NCBI GenBank assembly: GCA_036567205.1
Contig: DATCVA010000273.1
Span: 1-9,807, forward strand
Length of the DNA: 9,807 nucleotides
Direction: 5' to 3'
DNA from: DATCVA01 sp036567205
GTDB lineage: Bacteria; Pseudomonadota; Gammaproteobacteria; Burkholderiales; Burkholderiaceae_B
In this document: positions 1 to 6,231 of the stretch, piece after piece
How the letters are laid out: each line of letters starts with the position of its first letter
Position numbering within the stretch: the stretch's first letter is position 1
The notes under the pieces: model-generated
What the model saw: only the letters and a program-made list of their open reading frames with translations
Databases searched by the model: none
Told to the model about the DNA's origin: nothing
Translations under genes and position numbers: made by a program

Positions 1-1
1 C

Positions 2-154
2 CTTCCCATAGGCACCGGGCCATTCATGCTGGCCAAGTTGTATGACCGCGAACCCGCCGTAACATCGCGTGCCATTTTAATTTCAACCGTGTTATCCGTA
101 ATAACCATTTCACTGTTAACGGCACTACTGGACACGTCCGGAGGCCCTGTCTGA
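2..154 (+). CDS. AEC-family (auxin efflux carrier-like) transporter, C-terminal end only
   Basis: The first 50 codons read in frame 2 end at TGA 152-154. The peptide begins LPIGTGPFMLAKLYDREPAV and continues into a hydrophobic segment (AILISTVLSVITISLLTALL) that would be the last membrane helix. The GTGPFMLAKLY stretch followed by a small-residue-rich terminal helix resembles the end of AEC family carriers (Mem_trans), inner-membrane proteins of about 310-320 residues that move small organic acids or similar solutes. The start and most of the gene lie outside the window, so substrate cannot be judged. It is on the same strand as the YegP-type gene, but a 258-base gap makes co-transcription unlikely. 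Family call is from recognition of the tail only. Confidence 0.6.
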   Translation, partial: LPIGTGPFMLAKLYDREPAVTSRAILISTVLSVITISLLTALLDTSGGPV

Positions 155-261
155 TTAATTCATCCACTCAATTTCGGCTTCTGGGCATGCTGAAAAAATC
201 GCCACAAACTTCGTACACAACTTATACTAACCAAGTCTGTAATTCTGGACGAACTCCTGTA

Positions 262-369
262 CTAATTCCATTTCCAAATCAATAGGGAACACGAAGGCGA
301 AGCGCAAACAGTACCGTTGTACGGCAAGCTAAACCGACACCGTTCACAGTTGATTCAGCAGTGGGATAA
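262..369 (+). repeat. Diverged leader repeat, copy A
   Basis: About 108 bases that align with 7094-7200, same orientation, with a single one-base gap and about 27 differences counted by hand (about 75% identity). The longest shared blocks are TCCAAATCAAT at 273-283, TTGTACGGC at 317-325 and CCGACAC at 334-340. The element ends with TGGGATAA (TGGAATAA in the other copy), 43 bases before the chosen start of the YegP-type gene. It is not coding in a shared frame, because the gap and a stop in copy B break the reading frame. Function unknown; it could be a conserved 5' leader or a dispersed intergenic repeat. Confidence 0.7.
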
Positions 370-412
370 CACGTTGTATTTATTCTGTTCACAAACACAA
401 GGAAATACTACT

Positions 413-751
413 ATGGCCGGCTGGTTCGAACTAAATCAAGCAAAAAACGGGCAGTACTACTTTTCACTTAAGGCGGGTAACGCTCAAACTATTTTATCCA
501 GTGAAATGTACGTTACCCGCGCCGCTGCCGAAAACGGCATTGTCTCGGTACAAAAAAATGCAGCCCAGGCTGAACGCTACGCTAAAGCCACAGCCAGCAA
601 CGGAAAATTCTATTTCAACCTTAAAGCCGCTAATCACCAGATTATTGGCAACAGCCAAATGTATGCCGATGAAGCCTCGCGCGACAAAGGCATTGCTTCA
701 GTTCAAGCCAACGGCACTACTACCGAACTCAAAAACCTGATCACAGCGTAA
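413..751 (+). CDS. yegP: YegP-type protein with two DUF1508 repeats (UPF0339 family)
   Basis: A 112-residue protein made of two tandem DUF1508 units. The first (residues about 3-49) starts GWFELNQAKNGQYYFSLKAG, and the second (about 57-103) contains ASNGKFYFNLKAANHQIIG and ends GIASVQANG. It resembles E. coli YegP along its whole length, which is about 110 residues. The reading frame is open from 317, but the start at 413 is preferred: AAGGA at 399-403 lies 9 bases upstream, and the protein then begins exactly where the family begins. No signal peptide or membrane segment is seen. The biochemical role of the family is unknown. It stands alone, converging on phhB with 37 bases between stop codons, and its leader carries repeat copy A. 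Confidence 0.93.
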   Translation: MAGWFELNQAKNGQYYFSLKAGNAQTILSSEMYVTRAAAENGIVSVQKNAAQAERYAKATASNGKFYFNLKAANHQIIGNSQMYADEASRDKGIASVQANGTTTELKNLITA

Positions 752-768
752 GCGCAAACAATACGCCG

Positions 769-804
769 GGACCAGTTGATCTAGAACTCTAGACCAGCTG
801 GTCC
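769..804. terminator. Long imperfect hairpin at the convergent yegP/phhB ends
   Basis: The 17-base arms at 769-785 and 788-804 pair with fifteen Watson-Crick pairs, one G-U pair and one A-C mismatch, around a nominal two-base loop that would open in practice. Each arm carries TCTAGA. The right arm overlaps the last codons and TAG stop of phhB. Neither strand has a clear T-run after the stem, so it is not a textbook intrinsic terminator; a bidirectional transcription barrier or an RNA 3'-end stabiliser is inferred from position. Confidence 0.5.
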
Positions 805-1076
805 ATGAACGACGCCAGGGCAATGTCGCGCTCGGTGATGCCTTTGGCGTCGTGCGTGGTCAGGGTCACGCTAACGCGGTTATAAACATTGCTCCACTCG
901 GGATGGTGATCCAGTTTTTCCGCCTGCATGGCTGCGCGCGCCATGAACCCGAATGCCTCGTTAAAATTTTTAAACATATAAGTTTTGTGAATTGCATCGC
1001 GGGACTCGACCGCCGACCAGCCTTCAAGCAACAGCAAGGCCGAAGGGGCCCCAATAAGTTTAAGCTGAGCCTTCAT
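789..1076 (-). CDS. phhB: Pterin-4a-carbinolamine dehydratase
   Basis: A 95-residue cytoplasmic enzyme of the PCD/DCoH family. It dehydrates 4a-hydroxytetrahydropterin, the by-product of aromatic amino acid hydroxylases such as phenylalanine hydroxylase, so that the pterin cofactor can be recycled. The family signature is visible: EKLDHHPEW at residues 53-61, an aromatic residue at Tyr65, His75 and Asp84. His57, His58 and His75 match the three active-site histidines of the family. Length is normal for a bacterial single-domain enzyme. The ATG at 1074-1076 (read on the minus strand) has AAGGAG (complement of 1085-1090) eight bases upstream. No phenylalanine hydroxylase gene lies in the window, so its partner must be elsewhere, or the protein serves another pterin-dependent step. 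Confidence 0.93.
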   Translation of the reverse strand: MKAQLKLIGAPSALLLLEGWSAVESRDAIHKTYMFKNFNEAFGFMARAAMQAEKLDHHPEWSNVYNRVSVTLTTHDAKGITERDIALASFMDQLV

Positions 1077-1097
1077 GATGCCTACTCCTTATAAGAA

Positions 1098-1125
1098 ACA
1101 ATATGGCGAACAAAATACCGGTCAA
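1098..1125 (-). promoter_or_regulatory. Candidate sigma-70 promoter for phhB
   Basis: On the minus strand, TTGACC (complement of 1120-1125) is followed after 16 bases by TATTGT (complement of 1098-1103). This would place the transcript start roughly 10-15 bases before the phhB start codon, leaving just room for the strong AAGGAG site. The match is good at -35 and fair at -10; it is a sequence match only. Confidence 0.45.
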
Positions 1126-1146
1126 CCACCGGCCACGGCGTATTTT
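1112..1146. repeat. Interrupted inverted repeat overlapping the phhB promoter
   Basis: AAAATAC at 1112-1118 is the exact reverse complement of GTATTTT at 1140-1146. Inside it, CCGG at 1118-1121 and CCGG at 1129-1132 can form a second short stem. The left part overlaps the proposed phhB -35 element and spacer, so it could be an operator or a structured leader. The arms are short and AT-rich, so chance is possible. Confidence 0.3.
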
Positions 1147-1178
1147 ATAAGCCAAATATTTAACATTGGGTAGTGTTG

Positions 1179-1199
1179 AGTACTTATACAGTACAGTAC
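1179..1199. promoter_or_regulatory. GTAC-motif cluster upstream of glcB, possible GntR-family site
   Basis: Within 21 bases there is one AGTACTT (1179-1185) and two overlapping ACAGTAC (1188-1194 and 1193-1199). The same words make up the inverted-repeat arms AAGTACTGTT and AACAGTACTT at 4331-4340 and 4381-4390 beside the GntR regulator gene. This suggests that one regulator may touch both promoters. The match covers only seven bases per site and the spacing differs, so this is a weak prediction. Confidence 0.3.
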
Positions 1200-1383
1200 A
1201 TAATAGGCACGCAAGAGGCCGCTGCGCCCTTCATTTGTCGGCGGGCCGGTACTAACACGTTAATTACAGTCTACTCGCTTCAAGATGTCACGCCCATGCC
1301 ATAACTGGTGTTTATGTAGCGGGCGTTACGTTACTTAAGCATTCCATATATCATCTTTGTCTAACTTTACAGAAGGACCTGCC

Positions 1384-3543
1384 ATGACCGAAAGAACCCG
1401 ATGCAAACGACTGCAAGTTGCCACCGTGCTGTACGACTTTATTGAGCAAGAAGCCTTGCCCGGTACCGGGGTGGCAGCCGACGCGTTCTGGTCGGGTGTT
1501 GACAAGCTTATATACGATATGACTCCAAAAAACCAAGAGTTGCTGGCCAAGCGTGATCGTCTTCAGGCCGAGCTCGACAATTGGTATCGTCAGAACCCGG
1601 GCCCCGTCAGCGACATGGACGCCTACAAAAATTTCCTGACGAAAATCGGATATTTGCAAGAGGTTCCTGATTCCGTCAAGGTCAATACGCACAATATCGA
1701 CATCGAGTTCACCCAACAGGCGGGGCCGCAGCTTGTGGTACCCATTACCAACGCGCGTTATGCTCTTAACGCGGCCAATGCGCGTTGGGGCAGCCTTTAC
1801 GATGCACTGTATGGCACGGACGCCATTGCCGAAAGCGACGGCGCAACTCGCAGCGGCGGCTACAACCCCGTGCGGGGCAATAAAGTCATCGAATTCGCCC
1901 GCCGCTTTCTCGATCAAACTATTCCGTTGATCAATGCCTCTCATGCCGACGTGGCCGCCTATACGGTAGCCAATAGCGCGCTTGGCGCCACATTACAAGA
2001 TGGATCAGCCTCGACGCTTGAGCAGCCCGGCCTGTTTCTCGGCCATCGTGGTGACGCAGCAGCTCCTGAAGCGCTTGTGTTCAAGCATAATGGCCTGCAT
2101 TTCGAAATCCAGATCGACAAAGATCATCCCATCGGTCACCAAGACCATGCCGGCGTTAAAGATGTCCTGATGGAAGCAGCGCTAACCACCATCATGGACT
2201 GCGAAGACTCCATCGCCGCTGTCGATGCCGACGATAAGGTGCTTGCCTATCGCAACTGGCTAGGTCTGATGACCGGCGCTCTTACCGAAGAAGTCTCCAA
2301 GGGCGGAAAAACCTTTACGCGCGCATTAAATCCTGACCGCAGCTACATCGACGCCAACGGCGACACTCAAACGCTGGCGGCACGCTCGCTTATGCTTATC
2401 CGCAACGTGGGCCACCTGATGACCAATCCGGCCATTCTCGACGAACATGGCCACGAAACTCCCGAAGGCATTCTTGATGCAATCGTTACGTCGCTTATCG
2501 CCATGCACGACCTTGCACGCAAAGGCAATTCACGCGCAGGCTCAATTTATATCGTCAAACCGAAAATGCACGGACCTGACGAAGTCGCCTTTGCCAGCGA
2601 AATTTTTTCGCGTGTCGAGGCGCTTTTAGGACTGGCGCCCAATACCATCAAAATGGGCATCATGGACGAAGAGCGCCGCACAAGCGTCAATCTCAAAGCA
2701 TGCATTGCCCAAGCCACCGAACGCGTCGCTTTTATCAATACCGGATTCCTCGACCGCACCGGCGACGAAATGCATACATCCATGGAAGCCGGCCCCATGG
2801 TGCGCAAGGGCGATATGAAACGCAGCGTGTGGATCGACGCGTATGAACGCAACAACGTACAGGTTGGCCTCGAGTGCGGCTTGCGCGGGCGCGCTCAGAT
2901 TGGCAAAGGCATGTGGGCCATGCCCGACCTTATGGCCGATATGCTGGTTCAGAAAATCGGCCATTTAAAAGCAGGCGGCAATACAGCGTGGGTGCCCTCT
3001 CCCACCGCGGCCACGCTGCACGCGCTGCATTACCACCAGGTCGACGTTCAAGAAATACAGCACAGCATGGAGGGCCAGTCCCAGCCCCTACTTGATGGCA
3101 TCCTGACCGTGCCGGTAGCCTCCGACACCAACTGGACCCCTCAGGAAATCCAGGAAGAGCTCGATAATAACGCCCAGGGTATCCTAGGCTATGTAGTGCG
3201 CTGGGTTGACCAGGGCATCGGCTGTTCCAAAGTGCCCGACATCCACGATATTGGCCTGATGGAAGACCGTGCGACTCTGCGCATTTCCAGCCAGCACATG
3301 GCCAACTGGCTGCGCCACAACATTGTCACCAAAGAGCAAATTACCGAAACCATGCAGCGCATGGCGGCGGTGGTCGACAAGCAAAATGCGGGTGATCCGG
3401 CTTACCGTCCCATGGCGCCCGGGTTTGAACAGTCCATAGCGTTTAAAGCGGCCTGCGATCTGGTATTCAAGGGCCTGGAGCAACCTAACGGGTATACCGA
3501 ACCTTTGTTGCATCAGTGGCGTCAGGCTGTAAAGGCGCAGTAA
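1384..3543 (+). CDS. glcB: Malate synthase G
   Basis: A 719-residue cytoplasmic enzyme that condenses glyoxylate with acetyl-CoA to give malate, feeding two-carbon units from glycolate or glyoxylate into the TCA cycle. The whole length resembles E. coli GlcB (about 723 residues). Visible active-site positions, assigned by comparison with E. coli, are Glu274 (DCEDS), Arg340 (IRNVGHLM), Glu429 (MDEERRTS), Asp457 (FLDRTGDEM), Cys614 (GIGCSKVPD) and Asp628 (MEDRATLR), with the last as the expected catalytic base. The ATG at 1384 is chosen over the upstream TTG at 1357 because AGAAGGA (1371-1377) ends six bases before it. It is monocistronic by layout: phhB is divergent, and the regulator gene downstream converges. 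Motifs upstream resemble those by the GntR gene, so shared control is possible. Confidence 0.97.
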   Translation: MTERTRCKRLQVATVLYDFIEQEALPGTGVAADAFWSGVDKLIYDMTPKNQELLAKRDRLQAELDNWYRQNPGPVSDMDAYKNFLTKIGYLQEVPDSVKVNTHNIDIEFTQQAGPQLVVPITNARYALNAANARWGSLYDALYGTDAIAESDGATRSGGYNPVRGNKVIEFARRFLDQTIPLINASHADVAAYTVANSALGATLQDGSASTLEQPGLFLGHRGDAAAPEALVFKHNGLHFEIQIDKDHPIGHQDHAGVKDVLMEAALTTIMDCEDSIAAVDADDKVLAYRNWLGLMTGALTEEVSKGGKTFTRALNPDRSYIDANGDTQTLAARSLMLIRNVGHLMTNPAILDEHGHETPEGILDAIVTSLIAMHDLARKGNSRAGSIYIVKPKMHGPDEVAFASEIFSRVEALLGLAPNTIKMGIMDEERRTSVNLKACIAQATERVAFINTGFLDRTGDEMHTSMEAGPMVRKGDMKRSVWIDAYERNNVQVGLECGLRGRAQIGKGMWAMPDLMADMLVQKIGHLKAGGNTAWVPSPTAATLHALHYHQVDVQEIQHSMEGQSQPLLDGILTVPVASDTNWTPQEIQEELDNNAQGILGYVVRWVDQGIGCSKVPDIHDIGLMEDRATLRISSQHMANWLRHNIVTKEQITETMQRMAAVVDKQNAGDPAYRPMAPGFEQSIAFKAACDLVFKGLEQPNGYTEPLLHQWRQAVKAQ

Positions 3544-3554
3544 TCACCAGAGCC

Positions 3555-3577
3555 GGGGGCGTCCGGGCGGCGCCCCC
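3555..3577. terminator. GC-rich terminator candidate after glcB
   Basis: GGGGGCG at 3555-3561 pairs exactly with CGCCCCC at 3571-3577 around a nine-base loop. It starts 11 bases after the glcB stop and lies between the converging glcB and GntR genes. Only a short T-stretch (3580-3582) follows on the plus strand, so the stem is strong but the tail is poor. It may serve both strands. Confidence 0.5.
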
Positions 3578-3605
3578 CGTTTAAACCGCCGAAAAACGCC
3601 CCAGA

Positions 3606-4292
3606 CTATGGCGTCGTAAAAAATTGTGGATGATCCGTACGGATTTGAGCCGCATAGGCTAACGTTTCCGACAAATGTGCGCGCAAGCTCTGCTGAGCCA
3701 GAGCAGGATCCCCTTGTTCAATGGCGGCGACAATCCGGCTATGGTCATTAAAAATACGGTTTAACTTGCCCACCACCGGCAAATGCAAACGCCGCAGCCG
3801 ATCGATATGCCCGCTGCGGCTGCGTACGAGCCGCCAAAGGGCTTCTTTGCCGACCGCACTGTACATACTGCGATGGAAAGCCTCGTCGGCAAGGGTGAAG
3901 CCATCGAAGTCTTCGTTGTCGCACAAGACCGACTGCCGGCTCAATAACAACTTCAGCTCGGCAACCAATGCGGCGTCGTTTTTTATCGCCAGTTCTCGCA
4001 CGATTTCAAGCTCAAGCGACAGCCGCAAGAAATGCGTTTCCTGAGCGAACTCAATATCAATCAAGCTTACGTTCGTAGCCGCTTGCGGAAACACATCAAC
4101 CAGCCGCTCCTCGGCCAGCTTTAACAAGGCCTCTCGTACCGGGGTTTGACTAACACTGAATTGCGCGGAAAGCTGAACACGCGACAAGGGCGCACCGGGC
4201 AACATCTCTAGCGAGACGATCTTCTGCCTAAGCAGGTCGTACAACTGCGGCGCCGCGTAGCGGCTACGGTCCAATTCGTTAGACGAGCGCAT
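3606..4292 (-). CDS. GntR-family transcriptional regulator, FCD subfamily
   Basis: A 228-residue DNA-binding regulator. Residues about 14-75 form the GntR winged helix-turn-helix, with the typical recognition segment SQTPVREALLKLAEE (48-62). Residues about 85-215 are an all-helical FCD ligand domain; Asp136, His140, His184 and His206 fit the metal-binding set of that domain, which commonly senses carboxylic or sugar acids. The start (complement of 4290-4292) has only a weak ribosome site (TGGAT), but no better in-frame start is near and the protein begins at a normal distance before the helix-turn-helix. It is divergent from the ABC transporter cluster and converges with glcB, so it probably represses the cluster and itself until an acid ligand binds. 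The subgroup includes GlcC and similar proteins, but I cannot name an ortholog. Confidence 0.92.
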   Translation of the reverse strand: MRSSNELDRSRYAAPQLYDLLRQKIVSLEMLPGAPLSRVQLSAQFSVSQTPVREALLKLAEERLVDVFPQAATNVSLIDIEFAQETHFLRLSLELEIVRELAIKNDAALVAELKLLLSRQSVLCDNEDFDGFTLADEAFHRSMYSAVGKEALWRLVRSRSGHIDRLRRLHLPVVGKLNRIFNDHSRIVAAIEQGDPALAQQSLRAHLSETLAYAAQIRTDHPQFFTTP

Positions 4293-4330
4293 AGTTAAAC
4301 CATATCCAATACGTACTTGCCATAGAAACT

Positions 4331-4390
4331 AAGTACTGTTCTAATAATATACTAATATATTAGTATAAATGCATGCAGTAAACAGTACTT
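4331..4390. promoter_or_regulatory. Paired inverted-repeat arms in the regulator/transporter divergent region
   Basis: AAGTACTGTT at 4331-4340 is the exact reverse complement of AACAGTACTT at 4381-4390. The arms are 40 bases apart and enclose the central palindrome at 4349-4366. All lie between the two divergent start codons, where an autoregulating GntR protein would bind. Arm centres are about 50 bases apart, close to five helical turns, which would suit looping or cooperative binding by two dimers. The role is inferred from location and symmetry. Confidence 0.5.
4349..4366. promoter_or_regulatory. Exact 18-base palindromic operator candidate
   Basis: ATACTAATATATTAGTAT is perfectly self-complementary. 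It overlaps a possible -10 element for the transporter genes (TATAAA at 4364-4369) and AT-rich sequence that could serve the regulator gene on the other strand. The half-site ATACTA/TAGTAT is a plausible size for a GntR-family dimer. A dimer bound here would block both promoters, giving repression plus autoregulation. Confidence 0.6.
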
Positions 4391-4420
4391 TCAACAATAC
4401 TGCAACCACCGGAGGATGAC

Positions 4421-5431
4421 ATGAAGATTACAAAGCATATGGCCGCTATTTTAGCGGTAACGCTTGCAAGTCTTGGCGGTCAAGCGTACGGACAAGAAAA
4501 AACAGAAATAACCATTACCAAACAACCCAGTATTCTGTATTTACCAGCACTGGTCATGGAAAAGCAGGGGCTAATTGAAAAAAACGCCGCTAAAGATGGT
4601 ATCAAAGACCTAAAAGTTACCTGGCGTACCTTTACAAGCGGCGGCGCCTCTACCGACGCCCTGCTTTCGGGCAATGTCCAGGTTGTTAACAGCGGGGTCG
4701 GCAATATGTTATTGCTGTGGGATCGTACCAAGGGCAAAGTAAAGGGCATTACGACCAATTCGGCATTACCCCTGACCCTGGTCAGCCGCAACCCGAAAAT
4801 CAAGACGCTGAAAGACTTTGGTCCTAAAGATAAAATTGCGGTTCCCACAGTTCGGGTGTCAACTCAAGCCATTTTGCTGCAAATGGCTTGCGAAAAAGAA
4901 TTCGGCAAAGAGAACTGGGCCAAGCTCGATACGAATACCGTGCAATTAGGTCACCCCGACGCGGCTGCCATGCTGGCCAATCCGAACGGCGAAATCACCA
5001 CACACTTTGCCGCCCCCCCATACGACTACAAAGAACTTAAGACGGTTCCAGAAGCACATGTCGTCTTACGCTCCACCGATATCATCGACGGCGGCCTGTC
5101 GCAATCCACGTTGTTCACCACCACCGATTTCGCCCAGGCCAATCCCAAAATTATCAAAGCCCTGCTCGACTCATCGCAACAGGCCATCGACTTCATCAAG
5201 GCCAACCCCGAACAGGCAGTCGATATCTATCGCGAAATCAGCGGCGACAAAACCAGTGCCGCCGAAATACTCGATATGCTCAAAGGCCCCGGCATGATGG
5301 CCTTCCAAATGGCCCCGGCTGGTTCCATGAAGTTTGCTGAGCATATGCATAAGGTCGGCATTTTGAAAACGCTGCCCAAAAAATGGACCGACTACTTCTT
5401 GCCCGAGTCGGCGGCGCTGAATGGTAGTTAA
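4421..5431 (+). CDS. ABC transporter periplasmic substrate-binding protein (NitT/TauT, NMT1/THI5-like fold)
   Basis: A 336-residue exported binding protein. Residues 1-24 are a signal peptide: Lys3/Lys5, a hydrophobic core, then a likely type I cut after QAYG. No lipobox cysteine is present, so it should be soluble in the periplasm. The mature part has the NMT1/SsuA-like layout: an opening strand and ligand loop near QPSILYLPALVMEKQGLIEK, the SGGASTDALLSGNVQVVNSGVGNML region (about 73-97), which in this fold lines the ligand cleft, and TLKDF (about 129-133). The ATG has GGAGG (4411-4415) five bases upstream. It is first in the cluster, with 32 bases to the ATPase gene. Relatives bind nitrate, sulfonates, pyrimidine precursors or aromatic acids; the downstream enzymes suggest a hydroxy acid here, but the sequence does not settle it. 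Confidence 0.9.
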   Translation: MKITKHMAAILAVTLASLGGQAYGQEKTEITITKQPSILYLPALVMEKQGLIEKNAAKDGIKDLKVTWRTFTSGGASTDALLSGNVQVVNSGVGNMLLLWDRTKGKVKGITTNSALPLTLVSRNPKIKTLKDFGPKDKIAVPTVRVSTQAILLQMACEKEFGKENWAKLDTNTVQLGHPDAAAMLANPNGEITTHFAAPPYDYKELKTVPEAHVVLRSTDIIDGGLSQSTLFTTTDFAQANPKIIKALLDSSQQAIDFIKANPEQAVDIYREISGDKTSAAEILDMLKGPGMMAFQMAPAGSMKFAEHMHKVGILKTLPKKWTDYFLPESAALNGS

Positions 5432-5463
5432 GCATTAACCATCAGCACGTCTGGAGACAAAAA

Positions 5464-6231
5464 ATGCCGTACTTATTGGAAGTGGACGCCGTTACTCTTC
5501 GGTATAAAACACCTGACAGCATCATTACCGCTACCAATAAGGTTAGCTTCAACGTCAGCAGCGGCGACCGTTTCGTACTGCTTGGCCCCTCGGGATGCGG
5601 CAAATCCACGCTGTTAAAAGCGGTAGGGGGTTATTTGACTCCAGACGAAGGCGAAATCCGTATCAAGGATAAAACCGTCAAGCGGCCCGGCGCGGACCGC
5701 ATGATGGTTTTCCAGGAATTCGACCAGCTTTTACCCTGGAAAACCGTGCTCGAAAACGTCATGTTTCCTCTGCTGGTTGCACGCAAAATGACTAAAAAGG
5801 AAGCTGAAGAACGAGCCCGCGCGTATGTCGAAAAAGTTCACCTTACGCAGTTTGCCGATAGCTATACCCACACGTTGTCAGGCGGCATGAAGCAACGCGT
5901 TGCCATTGCGCGCGGCATGTGCATGGAACCCGATATCCTTCTTATGGACGAACCTTTCGCCGCGCTGGATGCCCTTACCCGACGCCAGATGCAAGATGAG
6001 CTCTTGCATCTGTGGCACGACACTAAATTCACGATCTTATTCGTTACACACTCCATTGCTGAAGCCATCCGTATCGGCAACCGGATTTTACTGCTGTCGC
6101 CTCGCCCCGGCGAAGTCAAAGCCGAGGTCAGCAATGTGGAAGCCGTCTCGTCCGAAGACGGAACCGCCGCCGAGCTTGAGCTCGAGATCCATGACCTGCT
6201 GTTTAACGAAGCGGGGGTACGCCCAGAATGA
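5464..6231 (+). CDS. ABC transporter ATP-binding protein (NitT/TauT type)
   Basis: A 255-residue cytoplasmic ATPase that drives the importer. All nucleotide-binding motifs are intact: Walker A GPSGCGKST (41-49), Q-loop Gln84, signature LSGGM (138-142), Walker B ILLMDE (158-163) and H-loop His196 in FVTHS. Length and motif spacing fit the SsuB/TauB/NrtD group. The signature reads LSGGM rather than LSGGQ, a variation seen in this group. GGAG (5453-5456) lies seven bases before the ATG. Its TGA stop overlaps the permease start in an ATGA junction at 6228-6231, showing translational coupling with its membrane partner. Confidence 0.95.
   Translation: MPYLLEVDAVTLRYKTPDSIITATNKVSFNVSSGDRFVLLGPSGCGKSTLLKAVGGYLTPDEGEIRIKDKTVKRPGADRMMVFQEFDQLLPWKTVLENVMFPLLVARKMTKKEAEERARAYVEKVHLTQFADSYTHTLSGGMKQRVAIARGMCMEPDILLMDEPFAALDALTRRQMQDELLHLWHDTKFTILFVTHSIAEAIRIGNRILLLSPRPGEVKAEVSNVEAVSSEDGTAAELELEIHDLLFNEAGVRPE

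Larger units (their letters stand above)
1077..1383. other. Divergent intergenic region between phhB and glcB
   Basis: This 307-base region holds no plausible gene. From left to right it contains the phhB ribosome site and candidate promoter, an interrupted hairpin (1112-1146), a cluster of GTAC-centred motifs (1179-1199), and the glcB ribosome site AGAAGGA at 1371-1377. AT-rich sequence at 1341-1352 (CATATATC) could supply a -10 element for glcB, but I see no convincing -35 partner for it. The region 1200-1340 shows nothing I can name. Confidence 0.6.

Noticed and set aside
317..412. N-terminal extension of the YegP-type gene from a TTG at 317
   Set aside because: The extra 32 residues lie partly in the leader repeat and do not resemble the family; a good ribosome site sits just before the ATG at 413.
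1357..1383. Upstream TTG start for malate synthase
   Set aside because: AGAAGGA ends six bases before the ATG at 1384 and would be inside the coding sequence if the TTG were used; the ATG start matches the normal family length.
1351..1944. 197-residue open frame on the minus strand inside glcB
   Set aside because: It lies wholly within or opposite the well-supported glcB frame, has no ribosome site and no recognisable domain; it is a by-product of codon bias.
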